64,000 nt of DNA from Nissolia schottii (lineage: Eukaryota > Streptophyta > Magnoliopsida > Fabales > Fabaceae): assembly GCA_003254905.1 (NCBI GenBank), contig QANU01021212.1, positions 666,041-730,040 of the forward strand, given 5' to 3'. This document shows positions 1-11,559 of this stretch, piece by piece. A model generated the notes under the pieces. That model had not been told where the DNA came from. It saw only the letters and a program-made list of their open reading frames with translations, and made no database searches. How positions within the stretch are numbered: the first letter of the stretch is position 1; each line of letters opens with the position of its first letter. The position numbers and the translations under genes were made by a program.

Positions 1-878
1 TTTTTTTTTTTCATTTGTATCCCTAGTTATAGTATAACATCTATTAGTATAGTAGGCGTGAATTGAGTAATAATTGTATTGGAAATAGAAATTTATTTTT
101 TATATAAGGATAATTTTGTCAATTCATATTATTTTATGCATTTACTAAGATATTTTTTTGTTTACCTTAGTATGTGTAGTATTTGGTTTTGGACAGTTAA
201 CACGGAAGGAGTATAATATATTAATGTGTTACATGATCTAACATGATAAATTAATATTTTTTCATTGTCATTACTTCATATGTTATATGATATTAACAAA
301 CTTTTCATTAGTCAAATAATTGAAATAATTAAGTTATAAGAAATTTAGAGATTTGCGAATAATTTAAACTTATAATGCACCTCTTTGCAGATATTATATT
401 AAAAAATATCAATTTATAACATTAGATCATATAACATATCAATATGTCATATTGGATCATGAATAATAACAAAATTTGACAAATTTAATTCTAAAAATTA
501 TTGAAATGAACAAATTTAATAAAATTAGATATTTATTTTACAGGGACATGTGGAAAAAAAAATTAAAGACTGTAGTCCTATTTTAGTCATAGTAAGTGTC
601 ATCACATTAGTTAAGTTTCATTTTTTCTGTCTCATGTAAATGCGCGGGTATTAAAAAATTCAAAGTCAAAATGTATGTTCTAATCTTATTAAATTAAGTT
701 TATTTAATTTTTAAACTCTTATCTATTAGTATGTTAGTTACATTCTTCAATGAAATTTAATTAAGGGTTTAATTGAAAAATTAGTGATAAATGTTGCATA
801 GAAGGGTGGGAGTAACAAATATTTTGGACCAAATTTTTCTTTTCCCAAAGTGACAAATAGGACAGAGACAATGAAATA
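1..878. other. AT-rich intergenic DNA with MITE remnants
   Basis: No coding potential was seen. Bases 1-216 look like the remnant of a Stowaway-like MITE: the block ends in a CGGAAGGAGTA-type terminus near 200-212, and its interior (around 40-110) resembles 6435-6500, where the phrase 'gagtaataattgtatt' recurs. The stretch 295-560 belongs to a dispersed repeat that is listed separately. Confidence 0.4.
295..560. repeat. Dispersed AT-rich repeat, copy 1 (paralogue at 56.4 kb)
   Basis: The block from the 'ttcattagtcaaataattgaa' phrase to the 'ggacatgtgg' phrase aligns by eye, in the same orientation, with 56440-56700. Shared landmarks are 'aatgcacctctt', 'attagatcat', 'ctaaaaattattgaaa' and 'gacatgtg'. 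No open frame is shared. It is probably an old non-coding transposon family; the class is unknown. Confidence 0.5.
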
Positions 879-1139
879 GGTAGCGTTTGATAATCGGCTT
901 AGGATATAAAATATGGAGATGCAAGGACGACGTAGACGCGTCCTCTGCGTTCCTCTATTTTGAAAGTTTAAAAATTATCTTCATGTATTTCTCATTTTTT
1001 AGATGCACATAAATTAGTTAAGAAATTATTCTGAGACAAATACAATTTTAAGTTTTATGTTTTTGTCTATTTTTTAAAACATGTTTCTGTCTCTATTGTC
1101 TCTTTATTTTTTGTCTTTAAATGCTTAGCAAACGCTACC
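879..1139. mobile_element. 261-bp MITE with perfect 11-bp terminal inverted repeats
   Basis: The left end GGTAGCGTTTG (879-889) and the right end CAAACGCTACC (1129-1139) are exact inverted complements. The interior is AT-rich with 'tgtctct' and 'gagacaaata' motifs and no ORF. A related copy in the opposite orientation lies at 56733-57000. No convincing target-site duplication was found, so the superfamily (hAT or PIF/Harbinger-like) is unresolved. Confidence 0.65.
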
Positions 1140-1914
1140 ACTACAGACGCCGGTCTCACATCTGTTTTATTAAAATACATAAATTAATTAAAATTTTTTA
1201 TTTAAAAATCTTTCACTAGATATGTTTTTTATATCCATTTTCTAGGAGCAAAGAAATTAATTTAAATATCTTAAAGACAAAAGACAATTTAAAGTTTTTG
1301 TCTCTATTCCTTTTTTTTAAGCATATTTTTTTTACTCAAAGTTTCATAACAAAAACAATCACTGCCTTAAAGATTATTATCACCATATGAGTCCTTTAGA
1401 TATTTAAATAAGTGAGACAACTACTCATTTGTATCATTAAGTTAGTCCTTCGAAAAGATGAAAAATAGGATTTTAGATTTTTGAGGGATTTATGTAGATA
1501 ATAATAATATTTGGAAGAGGAGGAGGTTAGTAACAATTCAAAAAAGTTAAGCAACGAGACCAAAGATAATACATAAGTATAAGAAAAAATTTCATATTAC
1601 ATTTAGGCATAAAAAATCATTAATTGAGTTTTAAATAATTTGATTAATACATTAAAAAAATATATTGATACAAAATGATAGAATATCAACCTATAATTAC
1701 TCTCTTTGAAAACGTTTAATGATATTTTATTTATCAAGATCATTAAACGTCTCTCTTTTTATGTTTATTACCAATTACCAAATAAGCCTTCAATCATTCG
1801 TCACTCATATAATTATGGAGTAGATTCTTTATGAAACATTAGTTTTGGTTTTTAATATAATAGGCAAAGTAAAGAATATTTTTAAAAAGTGGGTTAGTTC
1901 CTTTCATTTAATTT

Positions 1915-2080
1915 TTAGGCTTTTGTTAACGACATTTATTAAGAAAACAAGAAAATAAAATATTATATAAAAATATTAAAAATTATAAGTCTCTAATGTG
2001 TTAAAAATATGAAAGAAAAATAATTTTAAACATTTTACTTTTATTTCCTTAACAAATGCTCTTAGAATAATTATGACAAT
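1915..2080. repeat. AT-rich MITE-like repeat (family also at 19.6 and 63.4 kb)
   Basis: The block starts near 'cttttgttaacgacatttatt' and ends near 'cttaacaaatgctcttag'. These ends are rough inverted complements, and similar bounded blocks occur at 19640-19800 and 63385-63515. It is non-coding and the class is not assigned. Confidence 0.35.
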
Positions 2081-3484
2081 TCTTAACTTTTCCTTAATTT
2101 TTATCTTACTTTGGGGCCAAACTTAATACAATAAGGTTTTCTGTTGACAAGTGTCTTAAGGACTTGTTAAGGAATACAAAACAAATAAGTTCATACTCAG
2201 AAAGTAAACATTTTTAGGTTTTAATATATTAAAAACATTAAATTCCCCATAGCATTATATTTTAAAGTAGAAAATGGATTCCCTTGTATTATTATTTTTA
2301 TATGATAAGGTCACATTAGATCTTTTATTATTAATATATTAATTGTTTATGTTATGCATGAATCTCACATTCTCAATGAATGATGAGAGACCAAACATGA
2401 TATTGCCATGTGAGAAAATAATGTGATAAGATTCATTTTTTAAAGGTGTGCTTCTAACTTTATCTTGGAGGAGAAGGGGGAATTTTTTTTGGAGAACTTA
2501 ATTATGGTTTGGACTAATTTTTTTAATTTAGCTCAATTAAATTTGAGAGAATAAATCCTCTTAATTTAATTTGTTGTTAATTGTTGTCAAGTGTCATTTC
2601 TTAATTAATTTTTGGTTTTCTTAATGTCATGTGTGAATTATGCCATCTCAATTGTTAGTGAAAAATAACACTTAACAATAACTTGATAACAAAAATTGAG
2701 AGAATTCATTCAAAATTTGAATTTATTTGTTGCACGACTGGTTTTTCGAAACTGATATTGAATGGTTTCGGACAGTTGTCATTAATTTTGAGTAATTGGA
2801 TGGTTGAAGAGGTGGAGCAATTTAAAATGAAATAATTTTTTTTACATGAAAAATTGAAGAAATTGACTGCTTTTTAATTAGAAGTAATGGAATTTTGCTA
2901 AGAAGTATTTTAAAGGTATATGTATCAAAACAAAAAAATATTTTGAAGGTATTAGTTAAGAAATTAAAAATAAATTTTTTTATTGATCAATTCTTTTACA
3001 CTAATAGTGTAAATAAAATTTATCTATGTCGTATAACCTCATGTCATAACTAAACCAAACATGCTATGTATTTATTTCACTCATATAATAACATTTTAGG
3101 TTCAATTGATAGTAAAACTCATTATTAATGCATGCCTTCATTCTTTTAATTGCTCCATTTTTAAATTTTAAATAAAAAACAATACACATGTAAAATAGTA
3201 AATAAGGCCACCACTAATTGATACTAAAAGTCTCATCTTATAAATAAATAAAGTGAGTACAGTTTTACGTCACGTCAACAAAGAAGAATATAATCATACG
3301 TGATACTCCAATTTCTCTTAAAATGGGACCTTCACCTTCAATCGGTTCCATGTGAAGCTTGATTTTTTATGTGTGAATTATTATGATGATGATGTATGGG
3401 GAATGGGTAAATTAAAAAAAAATAAAAAAATAAAAGAAGAAAGAAAGAGAAAGAGGAATCTTGAATCCTTTTCATATTATTAAA

Positions 3485-3511
<27 letters not shown>
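3485..3511. repeat. (AT)n microsatellite
   Basis: An uninterrupted AT dinucleotide run of about 26 bases in AT-rich intergenic DNA. Confidence 0.9.
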
Positions 3512-3515
<4 letters not shown>

Positions 3516-5090
3516 GATTTTGTTAATTAATGTTGTTAGGATCGATTAAGATATTAAAAATAGAAGTATCTTATTGAGAAATAAAAAATTTTATATATTC
3601 AATAAATTAAACATGTTTTAAATTTTTTTAAAAAAATCTCCCATTCTTAATTTCTTATAAAAAACCTCATTTTTTTAATTCATGTTCTCTCAGATTGACC
3701 TTCCATGAAATTAAAGCATCATAGTATATAATTATATATTCTTTTGGCTGCAGAGCCATCCAAATTCTACATAATTTGGTGAAATGGATAATTGCGAGTT
3801 GGTACGAAGAATCTTAATTGAAGACTATGTCCTATTTATTTATTGACTCGGTTAATATGGCTCAATTATCTTATCTATATCTTCTTATGACATATGACTA
3901 ATTGACTATATTAAAATGAAATCCCATGAAGTATAAATATATGAGTAAATCAACATTTTCGTTTGTTGATATTTTTTTATTAATTTTGTTTTCAACTTTT
4001 AAAATTATCAAAATTATTTTTAAAGTTATAAATATTTATTAAATTAATATTCAATAAGCTTATTTTTAGAAAATAATATAATAGATAGTTAACAATTTAA
4101 AATAATAATAATAATTTTAAACTTTTGTGAACAAAAAATTGATAATTTTAAGAAAGAGAATTGATGTTTTACATATAAATATTTGGTGGAAAGGGTCGAG
4201 GTTATTAGGATAACCATGTCCTTGTCAATCACCTATCACCCTGCGCACTTCTTTTGTTACCTACCTAACTCGTACCGGGGTACAATGTACCCTCTACTTC
4301 TATTACCTAAAACTGGCAACTTATCTTTAAATTTTGGAAACATCATCTACAAGGTTGAAGGAAGAAAATTTTCAACTTCATGACTTATTTATCGCGAATC
4401 AATTTCAAAATTTAGTAAAAGTGAAAAATTATCCTGAATCCCATGTATGCGGAATTTTTGTCATCACCTGGTTTAGATTATAACAATTTATAAGATTAGG
4501 GTCTTTTGTAAAAATTTACATTAGTATAAATCAAATTTTAGAAATTAAATTTTAAAAATTGATTTTAAAAAAAAATATTGGTGTGGCACCTGTAACACAC
4601 ACAACTTACATGGGCTTAAAATTAGACAGACTCATTCTAATTTTAGAAAAAGCTTGCTCCAACTTCAAAAATCAGAATTGTAGAATCTAATTTTAGCTTA
4701 TTTCATGAGATTATGATGTCAAACTATGTCAGTCATTTTTTCCTCTTTTGAAATCGAATTTAGAAAATTCAATTTTTGAAATGACCCATATAAAAATACT
4801 TTTTTTCATTCACTCCTAATCACACAATAAAATCCATCCAAACCCATACAAATGTGATTAACCCCATATATGCTAAGGTTACGTTTAAGTGTTCTCCCTT
4901 AATAAACAAGTATTGTGTGCACTCATTATCACCATTGTAAGCTGCAATATGGACCATTGAATCCGGTGTTCTTTTTTATCTAACGACCATGAAAGAAGTG
5001 AACGAGTTATAGTAGAACAAGTGGAGGTTTTTTTACCTATGTATGTCTTTAGAAAATTTTATTTTCCAAAATGTGGGGCTCTTTAAATTA

Positions 5091-5409
5091 ATTACGGATG
5101 TACGGGAATTTGGGGAAATCGGCTCAGGGTGTGTCGATTTCAGCCTCTCGAAATATTTTTTTTAAAAGGGGGCTGAAATCAGCACACCCTGGGCCGATTT
5201 CAGCCCCGAAATTCTTTTTTTTTTTTAAAAAGGGGATGAAATCGGCCCAGGGTGTGCCGATTTCAGCCCCTGAAATTTTTTTTAAAAGGTACTGAAATCG
5301 GCCTAGGGGGTGCCGATTTCAGCCCCTGTCCCCCTGCGCCGCGTCACCTCTCCGCTGAAATCGGCTGACCTCCTCCCGATTTCGTACCCGTTACCCATAC
5401 ATCCGTAAT
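5091..5409. mobile_element. 319-bp TIR element with palindromic CTGAAATCGG/CCGATTTCAG units
   Basis: The ends ATTACGGATGTACGGG (5091-5106) and CCCATACATCCGTAAT (5394-5409) form a 16-bp inverted repeat with one mismatch. Inside are about four units of roughly 60 bp. Most carry a short core (such as CCAGGGTGTG) between CTGAAATCGG and CCGATTTCAG, so each unit is itself a near-perfect palindrome; units are separated by T-runs and AAAAGG. In the second unit the core is inverted (CACACCCTGG). A 65-codon frame runs through the repeats but is most easily explained by their periodicity. No target-site duplication is obvious. The family is not recognised. Confidence 0.6.
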
Positions 5410-7927
5410 TTCCTACATTAGCTCATATATCCGAATTTTAACTCATTTAAATCCATATACATGTATTTGCCCCACAAGTGGATATAGGCCATTGTGTGGG
5501 GGCAAGAAGTTGTCCGGTAAATGCTGATTTTTTATTTAAAAAATAGAAAATGGGAAAGCTGGTGTATTTACCATTAAGGACAATAGAGATCTAAATTGTG
5601 TATCAAATCTGAACCATTCATTCTTATTTTAAAAGCACATTTACAAACACATCATCAATTTAATTAAAATGTTATTTAATATTTTTATAAAGAATTCTTC
5701 TCTTTCTCTCTCCTCCGCGCCCTTTCCTCTGTTTTCGTTCATATAACAATATATTTCCCCTTGAATGGTGTGATATTATTTTTTTTTAATTTTTTTTTAA
5801 TCATAGCAAAGGCAATTTGAGTATAGGTTCTCGACATGTGAAGAGGAATAAGTTTGCTTCTTTGATGTGATAGGCTTATGTTGCTCTTTAAAGGTTCCTC
5901 TGGTTGAGGACATCCCCAAGCCCATCGAAAGAATCAAGGAGGTTTTCGTCATTGTGCTGTCATAAGTTTAAGTTGGTATTTAAAATGTGTTATTTGTCAC
6001 ATGGTGGTGAATTAGTCCCTTACAATAAGATTAAACCTCATTTGATAATCCAAAATTGATTCAGTTACTAAATCTTATTGAAGGGGGTTCTGTTTTAATT
6101 CCACAACAATACAAATTTTTGTGTGTTATTACCTTCCAATTTAAAAGTAATTTATTGGGCACTTCATGAGCTAAGACCTTTGATTGTTTGAGTTAACTAA
6201 CGTGGAAATAGAAGCTAATGAAGATTATTTATTGGTAGCTACCAAATAAACAGCCCCAACATCTACCAAAAAAAATAAAAATAACTCCACCAACTTGTGT
6301 ATCTTATCTATCTAAGTTAGAGAAAATTTTGTTATCATAACACATTTAACCGTGTATTCCATAAATATGATTAATTACTATTGATTTTAATTTATTTATT
6401 TTTTCATTCATACTTCAAATTGTATTGAGTATTTATTAGTATAGTGAATGTACAAAGAGTAATAATTGTATTAAAAATATTAATATTTTTTATATATGAA
6501 TAATTTTACGAAATTGATACTATTTTATATTTTTTATCAATATGTTTGTTTAACCCTAGATTCATGATATTTTTTAAAAATGATTCTAGAAGCGATTTTA
6601 GAAGAAGCTATAATTTATTAATTCATGTCAAAATCATTTTTAAAAGGAATTAACAAACATAACTCACTTTGCATCAAAATCAATTTAACTAAAATTAATT
6701 ATGATACAATTAAATTGATCAAAAATCAATTTTACAAAAACATAGTCAAACACGCACAAGCGCCAAAAAAAGAAGAAAAAAAAAAATCAAACACGCACCA
6801 AATTGTAGTATATATTATTTTTTACGATAGTTATTATGAATATTAGTAATATTCATATTCATATAGAATGAGTATGATCTGTATAATTTGCAGAAATGAC
6901 AAAATATTTTGTGAAAAATCAATCATAAATGCCTTTGACTTTTTTTTTTCTCATCGGTAAGTTATTTGGTTATTTTGTATAACCCAAGTTATTGTGGGTT
7001 AAAATTATAATGGAATTTAAAGAACATGAGAACGACATTGGGCAGTCCATTTGACGGAAAGAATGAATGTAAAAGGACGGTTACCTGTCATTTTAGAAAA
7101 GTTATAATATAAAGCATGTAAGGTCAGAATCTACTTTAGTGGTTTGCAATTGGAGAAAAGCATATAATAATGGAAAGAGTGTGTTTGAAATTCCTAGTGC
7201 GCTATGAAGTGATCACTAATTACCAACGGTTATAGACTATTACGGCACTGAGCTTATGAATTCATCTATTTTATTATTTATATGGTGATGTATCTTTTTG
7301 AACACCCTTCTTCTTACTAAGTACAATGTAAGACTTAATCATTTTTCATATATTTTAATTGCATTTACTTTTTTTTTAGGACAAAAAAAAAACAAATTTA
7401 GTTTATAAAAAAGAATGACTATACTTATAAATTAGAATAATTACATTAGATTTAATATCAATAAGAAATAGCAATATTTTACAATCTAAATTATCATGAG
7501 TTGAAGTTTTATTCCTTACTCAAAGATTATCGATGACAAAACTTCTTTGTAGGGGCGAGAATAAGTAGACATATTACTTTTAGATGGATTTAAACTAGGA
7601 ACACTTCTTATGTAAAAACATGTTTTAACCATTAAACTAATATCACTTTTTGTGATATTTTATTCAAAATTATTTATTAATATAAGAATGATCCATGCCG
7701 TTGCAAAATTCTCAACCGTAAAAAACTAGGCAAAGAATGAAAAACAACAATAGCATTAACATGATATCGATGTTTCTTTAGTATTGATAATGTGTTAACA
7801 TGGTATATCTTATTATTTATTGTATATTATATTTTTTAAATTATGGCATGATTAATGATATAAATAATTTGTTATTTTAAAAGCATTTGACAATGATGTT
7901 TTTGAATATTCAAATTATGTCAAATAT
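5410..7927. other. Gene-free AT-rich stretch
   Basis: No gene is supported. 6400-6560 is a second copy of the MITE-like sequence seen at 1-216. A short coding-looking patch at 5800-5965 could not be assigned. A 73-codon frame at 6625-6846 is lysine/asparagine-rich and shows no domain. Confidence 0.35.
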
Positions 7928-8000
7928 TGACTTATTAGCTTGATTGGTTAGAGCATGCTGTTAATAACGCCAAGGTCGCAGGTAAGACCTGCATGGACCA
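7928..8000 (+). pseudogene. tRNA-Ile(AAU)-like pseudogene
   Basis: The stretch follows plant nuclear tRNA-Ile: the D-arm 'ttagcttgattggttagagc', an anticodon loop with AAT at 7963-7965, the variable/T-arm 'aaggtcgcagg...cctgc' and a 3' end 'catggacca'. The T-loop is short by about two bases (the TTCGA core is replaced by TAA), and the 5' acceptor strand no longer pairs with the 3' strand. It is therefore read as a decayed tRNA gene or a tRNA-derived retrocopy, not a functional tRNA. Confidence 0.7.
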
Positions 8001-8419
8001 CAATTTATATTTTTTTTGGAAGTAATTGTTTTACTCTTCTATACCTTTGTTGCGTAACTTAACCTATTTTATTTATATTTTTTTAAGAAAAAACTGACGT
8101 AAGTGAATTAGTGAACCTAACAATAGTTGGACATTTAAAGTGGGCTTAATGATTTGGCCCAAAACTTTATCTAAAGTGAATCCACTTACGTATACAAACT
8201 GCCCCACCTTGGTGAACTCCCAAGCCTAGACCAAACAAAAATTAACTTGAATGGACCAAACAAAGAGGGAAAAAAAGTTACAAAAGCCTTCACTCACCTC
8301 AATGATGATCAAAATTAATCACACAGTGACTAATAATTTCTCTTAACGTTGACCGTGACATTAATTAGAAGATAGATATGCGATCAAAGTTTCAAAACAA
8401 AAAAATCTTATATTTAAGG

Positions 8420-9307
8420 GAAATGTTTTATGTGCATAAAAAATGTATTTATTAAATATTCATCAACATTAAATATTAATTTTTTCTCTCTTCTACCCAC
8501 TCTCTCTCACCAATGCTCCTCTCCTTCTTCCCCCCCTTTTTTTTTTCAGTCCAACCACACACTCTCCTTTTATTTTTGTTCAATTACTTCACTTGCAATT
8601 ATTGCTTTTTTTTTTTTTTCCATTTTGTTGTTTTCTCTTTACTTGCTCCTTCTTATTTTCGTTTATTGTTTTTTTATTTGTTTCCCCCATTTTTTTTGGG
8701 GGTTCGTCTTTGTTTTTTCTTCTTAAGACGTTATGGAGAGGATAAACGAAAATATTCTTCTTTGATCCATGTTGTTCTATAAATTTTGTAATGTTATTGC
8801 ATTGAGTAATGTTTGTTTATTTGTGTTGTAATGTTTGCTTATTTATTCGTTTTTGTGTGGTGTAATGTTTGGTCATGTGTAGTGTAATGTTTGGTCATGT
8901 GTTTGTAACGTTTACTTTAGAGTTTTGTAATGTTTGTTTATTTGTTGTGTAATGTTTGTTTATGAGAAAGTCAGTGAGGGAGCAAGAGAGAGAGTGTCTT
9001 CGTTATTTAGTTTGTGTGGGATCTCATTTTATTTTATTTTTTGTGTTTCATAATGTTTTTTCATTTGTTTTATAACGTTTGTTGACAAGAGAACGTGAAT
9101 GCATGTGTTTTGGACTATGAGTGGGGGCAAGAGAGACTGCGAGAGTTACTTTTTGACATTTAATGTGTCGCATGTCCCATTTTATCTCGCTTCTGTACGA
9201 AAAAATGTTTGTTCATCAATTTTGTAATGTTTGTTCACGTATTTGTAATATTTGGTGGACAACTAATAGATACTTTTTAGTGTACACGTAGCAATGCTCA
9301 ATATTTG
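8420..9307. mobile_element. Possible Mutator-like element with TAATGTTTG minisatellite
   Basis: The left end (from 8420) and the reverse complement of the right end (to about 9307) are similar over roughly 30 bases ('tgtgcataaaaaatg' against 'tgtacactaaaaag'). They are flanked by near-identical 9-mers, TATTTAAGG at 8411-8419 and GATTTAAGG at 9308-9316. The interior from 8780 to 9250 repeats the phrase TAATGTTTG(T/G)TTAT many times. A low-complexity pyrimidine tract at 8470-8730 produces spurious Phe/Leu-rich frames. The Mutator assignment rests only on the imperfect 9-bp flanks. Confidence 0.35.
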
Positions 9308-9759
9308 GATTTAAGGAAAAGTGTGTGTGTATATATCTATTAGTATTTAGCAAATCTACTTATTTTTTCAGTTGTTACTTTAGATTTTACATTTATTGAG
9401 AGTTGAGCTTAGACTCTCGTGTGTGTGTGTGTTTATCCTAATGATTTAGCAAAGTTACATATGTATATTTATACAATTAAATAAAGATAATTCTCCCTTT
9501 TCAATATTTTCCATTTATACCCTTATCTAGCTCACATTCTCACTAGTTAGTTCTTTAACTCATTCAATATTTTTTTAATTCCTTTTCTATTTTTAACTGT
9601 TGTTAAAAATTTGTCTAAACAAAAGCTCAATCTTTTAAGATTCAACTACATATACTTTCATATTAATTTTTCCCCTTAATTTTAGTATCTATTCACTTTC
9701 TCTTTCTCTTTCTTTCATGTTATCATTTGTGTTCAAATACGTGCCTATCAAACACACTA

Positions 9760-9920
9760 GTATATACAAAGAAAAAAAAAACTTTACACGAAAATGCTAT
9801 GCATACATTTTGTGTTTGCCTTCAAACATGTGGTTGTGCAAAAAGAGCTAGAAAAGAAAATGAATGAAAAGTGAGACTAGACATAAACACATTACTATCA
9901 TGTAAAATTTATTGAAATCT

Positions 9921-9930
<10 letters not shown>
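9760..9930 (+). repeat. Direct repeat A, copy 1 (copy 2 at 14.75 kb)
   Basis: The block containing 'cttcaaacatgtggtt', 'gagctag' and 'aaaatgaatgaaaag' recurs in the same orientation at 14748-14910 with moderate divergence. Both copies end in a dinucleotide microsatellite. No coding potential was seen. Confidence 0.65.

Positions 9931-9958
<28 letters not shown>
9929..9958. repeat. (TA)n microsatellite
   Basis: A TA dinucleotide run of about 30 bases directly after direct repeat A. Confidence 0.9.
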
Positions 9959-9961
<3 letters not shown>

Positions 9962-10078
9962 GGTTGATTACATTAATATTTAATTAATATTTAATGATGT
10001 TGGTATGTCATTTTAGTATTAATTGTAATTATTTAAATAAAATAAAAAACATGTAATTAAAAAATTTGTAGCATTAAT

Positions 10079-11102
10079 AAGATAATTTTATGGGTACGGT
10101 ATCCAAGCTAACATGGATCAATCACCACGTGCCACATACCCTAATGTGATTTAAGTTTTGACCCATGATTAATGAAGCACAAAATTAAATTTTGATCACT
10201 TAAATTTTGTTTGTTTACAATTTTAGCCTATTTATTACTCCTTCTCTTCTCTAATATTAGTCTTTTTGACTTTTTCGGTAATATATTCGAATACAATTTA
10301 TATCTTGATACATTAATTTGACAATGTATCATAAAAAAGAAGAACTAATATTGAGGAATGGAGGGAGTACTTCTCTATGCATCACAATTTCTTAACCCTT
10401 TAATAGCTTATCCTAATTTCATATAAACTAATTTCTAGACCAAAAGATAAAAAGAAATTGATGAACCCAAACTTCCATGGTTAAACACAACCAAGAACTA
10501 TTATTTCATATCTTCAACAATCTCATGGCTGTCTCTATTTATCACCTTTCTTCCTCGTCGATTATGACATTTCTTTAGTTTGAGAAGCATGAGCCATAGG
10601 TCATTGTTTTCTGCATTGGCCTATAACCCGATGTTTGATATGTGTCTTATTAAATTGGCAGTAAGGACATGATTACTTTGGAGCTTTTTATCTTTCATAG
10701 TGATGGATGTGATGTTTGAAAATGATGCAACACTTATAAGCAATTGTCATGCTTCATTATGATTTATGAGTTACACGGAATCACACAATTTTGAATGAGG
10801 CCGAATCTTCAATGATAAACTTCAAATACGCTATTACATGGAAGTTAGGGTTGATCAATTTCTTTTTATTTGGCCTTGAAACTAGTTTCTCTAAAATCCA
10901 TATAAGCTATTATGAGGTTAAGAAATTGTGATGTATGGATGACTAACAAATGGTTTAAAATTACAAACAACCAAAAATTAAGGGATTAAAATTTAATTTT
11001 AAATCTCATTGATCATTAGTCAAATATTGAATGACATTAACTTATGTGACATATAATGATTAGTCTACGTCAGCTTGGATATCGTACCCATAAAATTATC
11101 TT
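10079..11102. mobile_element. Non-autonomous foldback element with ~270-bp inverted arms
   Basis: The left terminus AAGATAATTTTATGGGTACG (10079-10098) is matched by the reverse complement of the right terminus ending at 11102, with one mismatch in 20. Similarity continues inward at roughly 70-80% by eye: 'catcacaatttcttaacc', 'aaagaaattgat' and 'aacttccatg' occur in the left arm near 10380-10490 and complemented in the right arm near 10840-10940. The left arm is longer only because a Stowaway MITE sits in it. The central loop (about 10490-10840) has no transposase frame. Long arms suggest a Mutator-like or foldback element. I could not find a 9-bp target duplication, so the superfamily is inference. 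Confidence 0.7.
10238..10367. mobile_element. Stowaway (Tc1/mariner) MITE nested in the foldback arm
   Basis: The 130-bp insert starts CTCCTTCTCTTCTCTAATAT and ends with the inverted counterpart ...GAGGAATGGAGGGAG. TA dinucleotides lie on both sides (10236-10237 and 10368-10369), as expected for the TA target of mariner-type elements. The other arm of the surrounding foldback lacks this segment, which shows it inserted later. The internal 'ctaatattagt' and 'actaatatt' phrases also mirror each other. Confidence 0.75.
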
Positions 11103-11559
11103 CGGTACAATAGAAAACCCCATTAAAGTTTTAATATTAACTATTTAAATATATCTCATGTTCTTACATTAATAATAGTTTAATTTTCGTATTGTTATGG
11201 TATGATTACAACATCTACATAAAATTGATTTATACTTATACTGGGAAACTTTGAATTTTGTTTAAAAAGGACAACAGGGATAATTTTGATAATTAACGGG
11301 AGATAATCTTGATTTTCAAATGCAAATATGTTAGGTTGAAATCAAGAAATTTGATATTATATTTTGATCAATCCACGTGATGAGTACTAGCACCCATGGG
11401 TTTATATAGGAAAGCTATTAGGTAATTTTTTATTATTTTTTAAATGTTTGGGGCATCTCGTGTATACAAGTTGTAAGGGACTGTTATAGACAGTAGAAGA
11501 ATTTAGAAAAGGTAATTGGTGGGATTTCCCCATTCAGCATGAAGAACAAACATAATTAT

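Larger units (their letters stand above)
1140..5090. other. Gene-free AT-rich stretch
   Basis: Beyond the repeats listed separately I see no gene. 1140-1370 has phrases like those in the 879-1139 MITE and may be a second decayed copy. 3955-4170 has rough inverted ends and resembles a legume MITE. 4183-4383 has a 66-codon open frame with no recognisable domain, and I treat it as chance. Confidence 0.4.

Noticed and set aside
5098-5295. 65-codon frame with repeated KSAQG(V)(S/P)ISAP peptide
   Set aside because: The periodicity of the DNA repeats produces it; there is no conserved start context and the family of repeats is palindromic.
5800-5965. Short coding-like patch (reading 'PLVEDIPKPIERIKEVF')
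   Set aside because: About 20 readable codons with no second exon or family match; too little to call a pseudogene.
8430-8782. Phe/Leu-rich plus-strand frames resembling membrane proteins
   Set aside because: They derive from a T-rich low-complexity tract inside a probable transposon; composition alone explains the hydrophobicity.
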